DNA of 64,000 nucleotides, from the NCBI GenBank assembly GCA_029168955.1, contig JAPDOI010000374.1, forward strand, positions 558,001 to 622,000, read 5' to 3'. Of the stretch, positions 24,101 to 36,100 are shown one piece after another. Position numbers and translations under genes: made by a program. Position 1 is the first letter of the stretch. Every line of letters starts with the position of its first letter. The stretch comes from Aplectana chamaeleonis. Taxonomy: Eukaryota; Nematoda; Chromadorea; Rhabditida; Cosmocercidae. Below the pieces are notes generated by a model. The model was not told the DNA's origin and ran no database searches. It was given only the letters and a program-made list of their open reading frames with translations.

Positions 24101-27100
24101 AGACTTATCTATCTAACGCGAATCTATCTAATTACCTGACCTAGAGCGCTCGATTACTAGGCGTCGCGGCTTTGCAATCGTTGCACGTTTACCTCCGGCT
24201 CAGTGGAGTGTCCGCGCGGAGGCCGAAGGCGTTACCATTCACATGCTGTCATCGTTTTGTGGGGGGTCAATTTTAGGATCCCAAATTTGGTGAACGATCC
24301 CAGTCATGCTCAGGTATTCAATTGAACACAAGAGGCCGCAAATGATTTCTAGCGCCTCATTGTGCCTTCAAACATCCTTGCCTAGGCTCAACATAATTAA
24401 CCGTGTAGCACTATGTATTTTACTCCGTTTCCGTGCCCAACAACTCAGAAACGGAAGCGGAACGAAACAACCCAAGAAACAACAGAAATAGGGAAACCGA
24501 CACTTCTGCACAGCCCGTCAGTAGGATCCTTCAATACTACACAGCAGGATGCTGGCTTGCAAAGTAAATAGCAGAGCTTCCGTTCCACCTTACCCATTGC
24601 AAATATAAGCTGCGGGGCATCGTTACAGTATCTATCATCGATTCGGAAAGGTCGTAATCGAGCCCGCTGCTCAGGATTCTGATGATACTTCACCGCCTCA
24701 TCAATCTGTGGTAATAAAAAAGGTATGCGAAGTAGCCGCTATCATTTAAATAGAGGTAATGACTCACTAATTCTCTGCAGGCTGGATCGCTGCTGACCAA
24801 ATGATGACTAACTAGCTCGCCAAGCAAAAACGAAGATTTCAACAATGGTAAACGAACAGCCTCCAGAAGCCTTCAGAGAGTTTGTGAAAGAAAATTATTG
24901 GAAACTGGAACGAATGATGAAACTTCAAGCTTGAGGGGACAATCGGCCTGTTTACCACGCAGCTTTCCAGAATTCATTGTTCGATTGCCACTACAATACC
25001 CGCACTAATTTTCTCAAAAAAGCCGCAAGAATCGCGAGATCGCGACTTCTGCCACTTTTCGTCATAACTCCGCCCAAAATGCTCCATTTGAGCGATGAAG
25101 GACATGTTTAGAATCAGCATCGAGAGCTCTTTCTTTTGAGCTCTCGCGTGGCTTACGGACAAACAAGGTATATAGGGCTAACACAATCAATCGAGTTGGC
25201 GAAAGGGAAATTCAAGTAACTTCTGGCTATTTGACGTAAATCCACCTCGACCTCAACGGTGTTAACGTGATAGACAACAGTTTAATAACTGTCTGCTGCT
25301 GACCGACTTTTTCTGCGAAATCTCGGTAATGTGACTTTCTAAACCCGAATATGTCACCATTTCTACAGCCACAAGCCTCCTCTTGCTTAAATTTACAGAG
25401 GGTGTTTTTCATCAACTGTGCCTGAATCCACCCATGGTGGAGAACTTAGAAAAAATTTAGAAAGTAAAAAGTGGTTCGCAGCGACGTCAAATGAGCGATC
25501 TGACTGCAGCCCTTCCAAGAAGGCCCGTACTTCCTCTCAGGGGCCGGTAATATTTGCAGCTGCTCGCTGTACATAATAAATAGCTCGAAAAACCATCTCA
25601 GATTTTTTGCCATCTATTCTTTTCAAACTCAAAATCGTGTAGTAATCATCGATAACTTCTATCTGTTCTCCGATACCCACGATCAGCCGCTTCTCAAAAT
25701 TTAGAATGCTGGTGGTAAGGGCTTTCCAATGGTGCAATGTTTGCTTGTTTAAGTTCGGATGAATCCTTCGGTTTCTCAGATCTAAGGGAGTAACTTATCG
25801 TTAGTTCCTCGCTTTGCGTCTCTGCCTCTCCGCACCCTGCACACCTCCACTTTTGATGTTGTTGAAAGCGCACTGTCTTGCATGTCTTGCTCAATGAGCG
25901 ACGTCCACGCGAAATGGATCGATTTCCATGGGCAGAGTTTCCCTCGGGTGACGATAGGAGCGGGGGTTGAATCAGTAAGAAGAGAGCAGAAAGAACAGGA
26001 AGAGAAACATGAGGGGAGGGTAATCACACGGGAGATCCCCGAGTTATCAACGGGTAGGGATAGGCTAGAAGGGGATTCAACGAGAGCTCATCAGTGACTA
26101 CAGACAGGCTGAAAAGAAAGCCACTCCAAGGGGCTACTTACTAAATATCAAATATATCAAACTAAATATAATCGTGCTGGGACCACTTGGGCCCCGGCAC
26201 GATTCACCTTTCTATTAACACGATTATCATGTGTCGCATGATGCGACCGCCGTGGTCCGCGATTGCGGACCGGAATTTGGCTCCGAGAGCGATAGTAATT
26301 CAAATCTGTCACAAATCTGCCGACATCGAGACTTCGCCTCACGCGGCTTGTCGCATATGCGACGCTACCGCTCGCGCGGACTTTTCGGTCCAAAATAAAC
26401 CTTTTCTCAGTTTTTTTCGTACTCAGGCCTTAACCTATTGCTCATTCAAATCGCCGCGCTGCAGCGCAACGCAATGCGGCCGAATTTATGCAACAACACT
26501 TTGCACGGTCAATCTTCTTCGTCGCGTTTTGGAATTGCTACGTCTTTTAATTCGAATTTTCCACGCATCTGTTGATACCAAATCTGCGGCGCACGTGACG
26601 CGACCGCTCGCTCGGATTCGCGTGGACGACTACTGGCGTAATCATTTATTTATTCGAATAAACAACAAAACCGTGAATAGTCGAAAAAAGTCAAGGCAGC
26701 GATAACTTTGTTTCCCGGTGTCGGGAGGCAACTCTATCTTACGTTCTTGAACAAATTCTCATCAAAATCAAACACATCTTCACTACGTGGCTCATGAAGG
26801 CCTATGAACAACTTACCGCGTGGTATAGCATCGCATGGTGTCGACCGCGCCGCGTTGTGATTCAACGCTGCGGTAGGAATGAGCCGATGATCTGGCGACC
26901 ATTCGTAAAGTTCAATTCTCTACATTGAATTCGAGGCGTTGATATTTAGTAAGTAGCCCCTTGGAGTGACATTCTTTTCAGCCTGTCTGTATTCGCTGAT
27001 GAGCTAGGAACTATCAATCTCGTTGAATCCCCTTCTCGCCTATCCCTACCCTTTGATGACTCGGGAACCTCCCGTGTGATTACCTTCCCCTCATGTTGTT

Positions 27101-30100
27101 CTTCCTGTTCTTTCTGCTCTCTTCTTACTGATTCAACCCACGCTCTTATCGTCACCATAGCTTCGTTGGGTGGAGCCATGTACTCCACCAACCTTCAACC
27201 CTGGGCAGGTGAAGTGGGGAACCTTCACCACTGGGGAAACGGGTGACAACTGGTAAAACACCCCGAAAAAGAATGAAAGTAACCCAACACTCATGCAAGT
27301 CAGTTTCAAAATTAGATAGGTGTTACTGCGGGTTTTTCGTTCATAACTTTTTTGCGCTTAAAGGTCGACTTTTGGTGAAGGTTGTTTTCAGAATCCCCAT
27401 ATAATTCTGCATCGAATGGCGTTTTCAGTTTCAAAAAATACCTTCCCCATCCTCCAACCGATTTCAGTTCACAAAGTGCATTTTTTTGCCTGAAATTATC
27501 GGTTTTTCGTCCATAACGTTTTTGTGCTTGGGGATAGATCTTTGATGAGGGTTCCTCTCGGAATCCCCATAGAATTCTGCGTCGACCAGCGTATACTGGT
27601 TAGAAAAATATTTTTTCGATCCTTCAGCCTAACTCGTTTTACGAAACACCGTTTTTTGCCTATAACTCTTTAACCGTTTAAGAAACGGTTCTGGTGAAGG
27701 TTGTTTTTAAAATCCACGTAAAATTCTGCGTCGAATTATTTATCGGGTTCCTAACTTTGCTTGCTCCATATGCCAGCCAGGTCGGTGGAGCCGAGCCCCG
27801 TTGTTGGCTCCAGCAGAACTCTGCGTCTCTCATTTAAACCATAGAGGCGAGAGCACCCTATGGAGATAACTATGGAGCTCGGCTCCACCGACCTGGCTGG
27901 CTTATGGGGCAAGCAAAGTTAGGAACCCGATATATCATTCGACGCAGAATTTTACGTAGATTTCAAAAACAACCTTCACCAGAACCTATTCTTCAACGGT
28001 TAAAGAGTTATAGGCGAAAAACCGGTGTTTCGTAAAATTAATTAGGCTGAAGGTTCGAGAAAATATTTTTCCAACCTGGAAACACTAATCGAAGCAAAAC
28101 TCTATGGGGGTTCCGAAAACAACCTTCACCAAACGGCTATCTTCTCGGGTAAAAAAGTTATGAACGAAGATCTAAACTGATCTAACTAAACTGATTGCTT
28201 TTGATGAAAGAAACGTATTTTTCCCAATTTGAAAACATTATCCGACGCAAAATTTTTTGAAGATTTCGGAAACAGCTCCGTTAAAAGATCCATCTCAAGG
28301 GGCAGAAATGTTATGCGCGAAGAACAGGTACTTTTTCAAAAATGGCTTGGAAAAATTTTCCGAAAAATTTCGATTCCAAGACAGCTCAAAAGAAATCTTT
28401 CATGACCTAGGCAGATCATTTTAATAAGATTAGTGAATTTTTAAAGGTCATCTAACGAAAAAAATGTTTCAAAATTGATGATTAAAAATAAAATATATTG
28501 AATGCAAGAATAAAAGAGGATCAAGAAAACGTCAAATTTTGAAGTTGCATGTCAATAGGGAACCTTCACCATTTTCCACTCAGGTATTCTAAACAACCTT
28601 CACCTCTCGAACCGCTGTCTCCACCCCATCGAACCTATGATCGCCACCTAAGTGAAACTCTGCCCATGGAAATCGATCTATTTCGCGTGGACTTCGCTCA
28701 TTGAGCGAGACAGGCAAGACAGAGCGCTTTCAACAACATCAAAAGTTTGAGTGTGCAGGGCGCGGAGAGGCAGAGACGCAAAGCGAGGGACTAACGATAA
28801 ATTACTCATTTAGATCTGTGAAACCGGAGAATTTATTCGAACTCAAATAAGCAAACATTACACCATTGGAAAGCCCTCACCACCAGCATTCAGAATTTCG
28901 GGAAGCGGCTGATCGTGGGTATCCGAGAACAGATGGAAGTTATCGATGATTACGACACGATTTTGAGTTTGAAAAGAATAGATGTCAAAAAATCTGAGAT
29001 GCTTTTTCGAATTATTTATCAAGTACAGCGAGCAGCTGCAAATATTGCCAACCCCTGAGAGGGAGTACGGGCCTTCTTGGAAGGGCTGCAGTCAGATCGC
29101 TCATTTGACGTCGCTGCGAACCACTTTTCACGTCCTAAATTTTCTCCTAGTTCTCCACCATGAGTGGATTCAGACACAGTTGATGAAAAACATTGCTACT
29201 CTCTGTAAATCTAAGCAAGAGGAGGCTTGTGGCTGAAGAAACGGTGACATATTCGGGTTTAGAAAGTCAAAAACCGAGATTTCGCAGAAAACGTCGGTCA
29301 GCAGAAGAAAGATTATCAAACTGTTGTCTATCACGTTAATACTGTTGAGGAGGACGTGGAATTACGTCAAATAACAAGAAAAAACTTGAATTTCCCCTTC
29401 GCCAACTCGATTGATTGTGTTAGCCCTATATGCCTTGTTTGGCCGTAGGCCACGCGAGAGCTCAAAAGAAAGAGCTCTCGAAAGTCGCGAAATTTTGCGG
29501 TTTTTTTGAGAAAATTAGTGCGAATATTGTACCTCGCCCTCGCATTCAATTTAGGCAGCGTCCATACGTTGCGCGGGCGCGCGATTACGCCAAATCGATG
29601 TTCATTGAGGGCACATGATTTGCTATCCGCTTACGCTCGCTTATGCTCAGGTCGGGGGAGAAGCATCTACTTTCAAACCATTTGCTTTTGCCCTCGAATA
29701 TAATAATAGCCACAACCTTCCTCAAAATCAATGCCCTCCTGTCTTTTAAGCCTACCAAGGCTATCACAAACCGCGGAAAATGAGCCGCAAACGAGTCGAT
29801 TCGAGTGAGTGATCTCCAAGTCAACCGTTCTCAATCGAATCGACACGATGCATTTGCCGGTGTCCTTCTGCCTATAGGGGCACCCATTAGCGTTGGAGCT
29901 GGACAGCGTGAGCAATCGTTCTCGCGGCGTATGCACGCTGCTTTAGTCCGACGCATGAACGGAGAAGGGACGGTAGATCACCTCGCGCGATGGAAACCCC
30001 GTTTGCCGATGATGCCGCAAACGCCGCGCGGCCAGCTGCAATCATCGCGCCTCGTCCATTCACCAGAATACATTTGATACGCAAACCATACATGCAAAAG

Positions 30101-33100
30101 CGCGGCTACCTAACTATGAGCAATTGAACCAAATTTTCCAATTTCACGCTGTTTGGTGACGCATGCTATGCGGAGATATGTATGATACCTGAGAGTGTAG
30201 CTTTTTCTGAGTTCTTCATCGTATTGAATACATCTGAAAGCGGCTCCAAGAACGTCTTTTTCTGATTCCACATGGAGCTCGTTCATATTCAACAACTCAA
30301 TAACGTCACTAATTGGAAGCCGATTGAAATCCTCACTGCGAGAAACCGAGAAAAAGTGAATCTGTATACAACGATCGGCTGCTGAGATGAGAGGTTCCAG
30401 GGCATCCCTGAAAAGACAGAGAATGAACACCTGTTTCTAGCCTCCTTCAGCGAATGGAGACCAGCACCTATAACCAAGTGCTGCGCAAAACGACCGCATT
30501 GCTAGCGCATTAGAAGAATGAAGGCGCTTCTGCACGCGGTGAACAAACTCCTCGGCAATGAAATCCACCTAGAATGAGGAACAACATGCGATGATTTTCT
30601 GATCATCTGGATCTAAACCTCCCCTACACTGCAGTCTATTAAGAACACAATTGAGTTTTGAGGATTTCATGTCTTTCGATGTATCGGGAGCATTTTCAAA
30701 ATTTCAGTGTTTACATAGACGGAACATGCTCGTTATAAGCTACACGGAACAAACGATGTTCATCAACTGCATTATTCATAAAACTAAAACGCAAAGCAGC
30801 CTCAGATGAGGACAACCTCCATAGACAGAAAGGCCCACACGGTTAGAGCAAAAAAATTCTTTTCTATTTCGAATTGTTCATTATGTTTATTTTCCAGCAG
30901 TCTGTATCTCTTCAAGTTTATGGCTTTAGTCCACAGTCTCCATGCCGTTCGGCGGTCTGCATGTCTATGCGTTCATGTCTTCAATCTTCAAAAAGATACA
31001 ACGGAGCGATTTTGCGTCGACTGTATGCATTTTGTACCTCACGGAAGTGACAAATATAGATTTTTGGAGGTGAATAATAATGACTCAAAGGCGCAATCCA
31101 ACCTCAGGGACAAAATCTGAGATTCCCACATATTTGTGAGGTATGCAAATCCTATGTAACACCGTCCAAGTGCGAGCACTCAATTCCCTCGAATAAGCGA
31201 GATATAGGAAGAAGCCACTTTGGCACGACCCCTTTGACAACCTCTGAAGCTCAACAGTGGTAATATGGGCCGAGGTTTTCGATCAACAGCCCTGTTCTCC
31301 CCTTCATTCTCAGCCTTTCTCTTTAGTCGGTTCCGCTCCCACACATCGGTTGTGAATGACAGAAGTTACAAACTTCAGACAAGTTATCCACCATGCTTTC
31401 AGGGCATGTGGATCGAATCCACAGCGCGGGTGTGGCTAAGGACCAGTTCGGCTAGCACACGCGACGCGCGACGGAAAAACGCTGTGCGCGCTCATCGTCC
31501 TCGGGGCGCGTTAACCGAGGACCTTCGAAAGGAGTAGTCGTTGTCTCACTGTAGCCGTCCCCCTTAATCATTCTTTGCAATTTATTTATGTTTTTCTGTT
31601 TATAATGTCCTTTTTTGACGCAATGCTTCTCATACTATCGTTTTGATGGAATTCGCACTTTTTGTACAAGCTTTTTTAGAGTTCTTTTTGTGTGCTTCTT
31701 GGAGCGGAATGGAAGATGATGATATTGATTCCGACGCCGACCCTACGTCTGACACATCAACCTACATGAACAAAATGCAAAAAACGATAAAGGGGAACGG
31801 CTAAAATGGAACAGCAACAACTTTTTTGAGTGCCCTCGGTTAACGCGCACCAAGGACGATGAGCGCGAACAGCATTTTACCGTCGCGCGCGTCGTGTGTA
31901 CCAGCCGAACTGCTCCTTAGCCACACCCGCGGTGTGGATTCGATCCACATGCCTGCTTTCGGCGTTCAATTTTAAGCAGTTTTTGAGGGGCCCTAACTCC
32001 GTTTGCAGGGGGGTTTGTACAATTTCAGAGGTATCATTAGGATTACCATGGAATGGTTTTCAAAGCAAGCAGGAAAACCGAGAAAACACTATTTCGAAGT
32101 TGGGCTGTGTCTTTAACATATTACTCTGGTCGACACACTGGTCATTCCATTTTTATAAGAATACACGAAACTTCTTGGTCTCCCCAATGCCAAAAAGGTA
32201 AAGTTTCCGGCGTTGCTTAATCTTTCTGAGCATGCTGTACATCAGGGCTGTGCGTAACTGATTTTTGTAATTTCGTAAATCGTAAATCGTAATTTTTGAA
32301 ATTCCTCGTAATTCGTATATCGTAATTCGTAAATCGTAACTGATAATGAGTAATAAGCCCACACATGACCCAAACCTCATTCGATGTGGAAACACCGTAG
32401 CATTTCAGTGATGAGGTGTTTCCATATCGAAGTAGGCAGGAGGTTGGGTTTCAAAAAGACATTTTTGGAGCAGCACTTGAATAAATATTCAGTACACATA
32501 CGTGGGATAGGAACGACTTTAATAGAGAAAATGGAAACTCTAAGTTTATTTAAGTACCACACCTGTGCCAGGTTTCGCCCAACTTTTGAATACGAAAGCA
32601 TAGGGAATCATCGCTCTACCAAACGCAGTTCAATTGAAGCCAAGGAGGGCAACACTGTGATGAGAAAAAATTTACGGTTGGATAGTTTTAGCCTTAACCT
32701 TTTGAGGAAGGATGCTTGGATAAGGTGGCCATCCCAAAGGGGATATACATTTACCAAACCACTTCTTCACGCAGCGAACTAGTACGCTCTAAATTTGTAA
32801 AGCGTTGCTCTGAACGGAGTTATAAGCGTTCCTCCACGTTTGATGGGGTGGAGACGGCGGTCTTCTTCTTCTTCTTATCGGCCACAGCAGTTTCTTATCA
32901 TAGGCTTAGAAAGGCAGCTACATCACACGGCATGTTTCACATATCACGAGCAGACAGAGAAGTAGGTCTGGCGGAGCATGAAAATAAATGCAATGAATCA
33001 TGCGCAGTATTCTGACAGTCAGGACATTTATCTGGGACCGACTCGTCAATCCTGTGTACGTAGGCTTTGAGGTATGAAGAATGATTGCAACGTAGACCTG

Positions 33101-36100
33101 CCAGAGTGACGCGAGAGCGCCTGGGCAGATCTTCCTCACTATCATCAACTGTAGGAGGCACGACACCAAGGATCGGGTTGGAAGGGGCGCAGGTCAGGTA
33201 CTCAGACACAAATCTAGTGTGCTCGATTTGTTGTAGCCTCTTTTGTGTGGCCCATCTTTGATGATCCAACGTAGAAATAGCAGTATGGAGCGGTGTGCGA
33301 ATATTACGGTGATGTGGATCAGATGACAGAAGTGGCTAGTTGGGATGTGCGGCGTTCTTAATAATGCCAATGTGGAGCTGTTGAGATTGCAGCTGGCAGT
33401 GTTGTTTGACAGGAAGTACTGCACATTCTTGATGGAGATGGGATATGGGCGTTGACCTTGGGCAGCCAGTGATGACACGTAGTGCAGAGTTCTGTACACG
33501 TTGAAGCTTGTTCCAGGACGCCTCTGACAGATGTCTGGTCTATATCGGAGCCCCATATTCCAGAGTTGGCTGTATCATGGTCTTGTACGTTGTGCGTAAA
33601 ACTTCCTTTGTGCTACCCCACGTGGTGCACGCCAGAGCACGGAGGATGTTATTTCGCGTGTTGGGCGTAGCAGCTCGAATACGTGTGTTTTCGTGAAAAC
33701 GCGATGAAGGGTCCAGGAACACACCAAGTAGACGAGGGTGCTTAGATAGGGGCAGCAGATTTCTTTCCCAGAGAACCTTGGGATGCAGTTTGTGCTCAGC
33801 ATTTGCAGTAGTACACAAAGGCGGTCTGAGTGGTGAAGGTTGATTAGGATTTTGAAATGCGAAATGGTGAGGGCTCCCTCAAAATCTGTGCTTTCAAAAA
33901 TTAGGTTCTCCATCTTCTTTTTTTCGCATACAGAATTCGCTCCTTATTATTAAAACATTTGAAAACTTCTTTGAAAAAGTAGGAGACTCTGCAGCCACAA
34001 TTTCTTAGAGATTTTTCAAACCAAATTTTGAAATTACCCCCTCTCCTCTCGTAGCCTCTGGAGATAGACATCAAAGGTTAATTTGGGAGTCCCCGTAAGA
34101 ATCTTTTTTCGAATAATGTTTTCAGGTTAGAAAAATAATTTCCCGATTCTTCGGCAGATTTGAATTCACGAAGTTCCTCTTTTTTGCTTGTATCTTTTCA
34201 ACCGCTAAAGATGGATGCGTGAGGAAGGTTGTTTTGGATATCTCCGCAAAACTCTGCAATGAAGTGTATAATGGGTTTCAACCTCTATTTGCTCCATGAG
34301 CCAGCCAAGTCCTTAGAGCCAAGCCCCACCTTTACTGTCTATTTATATCGAAATGGATTTGCTGTACGCAGTTGCAGACGACCGCTTTAGAAGATTACAG
34401 AGAGCTAGAAGATAGTGGTGCTGGGACGAATATCAATCATGTCAGGACCTCGCGGTCACAGCATTATTCTGTTTGCAGTACGTGATGCAACAGCGCCTGT
34501 CTGCAACTGCGGACCGAAATTTTGGTCCGATAGAGACTGCAGCTCCATTAAAGGTCTGCGTCTCTGGTGTTCATCATGTGACAAGGGCATTCCATGGAAG
34601 TAAATAGCTGTGAAGCTACCGACCTGGCTCGGCTTGGGGCAAGGAAAGGTTGGAACCAAATAATAAGTTTGGGTCCGTCAGAGTGAGAAGGGGAGCGATT
34701 GGTCATTCCTAAAGCTCGTTATCAACAATTATAGTTCTCCATGACTGACCTACTGCTGACTTCGACCGGCCGGGCATGCACGGAAAAGGGTTCACCGAAA
34801 ATTGAAATTTTAAAGAGTAATCGCTCCAGCCGCGAAGCGGCTGGAGAGGTTTGGTTTTGCCTAGGCCTTGTGATCACTTAGAATTTTATAAAATAGTTTA
34901 TAGAATCTTTGAAACAAAACTTCTGAAGATTTCCTTCTGGATATAAGCGAAGGGGTCCAGAAGACACCTGCTGTCCGAATTTCAGCAAAATCGCTTCACA
35001 AATAACAAAGTTGTGAGCCCGAAAGCTTAAGAAAATTTCATGGTGTGCGCCGTAGGCCGTGAGCCGTAGGCCGTAGGCCGTAGGCCGTGGGCCGTAGGCC
35101 GTGGGCCGTAGGCCGTGGGCCGTAGGCCGTGGGCCGTCACGCTTTTCAGTCCTCACTGCTAATAGCCACTGCCAATGGTCTCAGGCAATCAACTTGGCAG
35201 ACAGGTAAGTTGGTAGGAGGTACGTAGGCTGGTAATTAACCGATTCGTAGGTGAGGGGGGATTCTGATGACGTCATCGGGACGTCGTGAAAAGTGCTTCG
35301 GGCTTCTGATGACGTCATCGGGACGTCGTGAGAGTGCTTCGGGCTTCTGATGAGGTCATGGGGACGTCGTGAAAAGTGCTTCGGGCTTCTGATGACGTCA
35401 TCGGGACGTCGTGAAAAGTGCTTCGGGCTTCTGATGACGTCATCGGGACGTCGTGAGAGTGCTTCGGGCTTCTGATGACGTCATCGGGACGTCATGAAAA
35501 GTGCTTCGGACTTCTGATGACGTCATCGGGACGTCGTGAAAGTGCTTCGGGCTTCTGATGACGTCATGGGGACGTCGTGAGAGTGCTTCGGGCTTCTGAT
35601 GACGTCATCGGGACGTCGTGAAAGTGCTTCGGGCTTCTGATGACGTCATCGGGACGTCGTGAAAGTGCTTCGGGCTTCTAATGACGTCATCGGGACGCCG
35701 TGAAAAGTGCTTCGGGCTTCTGATGACGTCATCGGGACGTCGTGAAAGTGCTTCGGGCTTCTGATGACGTCATCGGGACGTAGTGAAAAGTGCTTCGGGC
35801 TCCTGATGACGTCATCGGGACGTCGTGAAAAGCGCTTCGTGCTTCTGACGACGTCATCGGGACGTCGTGAAAGTGCTTCGGGTTTCTGATGACGTCATCG
35901 GGACGTCGTAAAAAGTGCTTCGGGCTTCTTATGACGTCATCGGGACGTCGTGAAAGTGCTTCGGGCTTCTGATGACGTCATCGGGACGTCGTGAAAAGTG
36001 CTTCGGGCTTCTGATGACGTCATCGGGACGTAGTGAAAAGTGCTTCGGGCTCCTGATGACGTCATCGGGACGTCGTGAAAAGTGCTTCGTGCTTCTGACG

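Noticed and set aside
26187..26705. 172-codon plus-strand ORF
   Set aside because: No recognised domain, lies between inverted repeats, low-complexity arginine- and cysteine-rich translation.
34415..34603. 62-codon ORF conserved at 56605-56793
   Set aside because: It is conserved because both lie in hAT-like A and B; the frames contain differences throughout and the ORF is short, so DNA-level repeat homology explains it.
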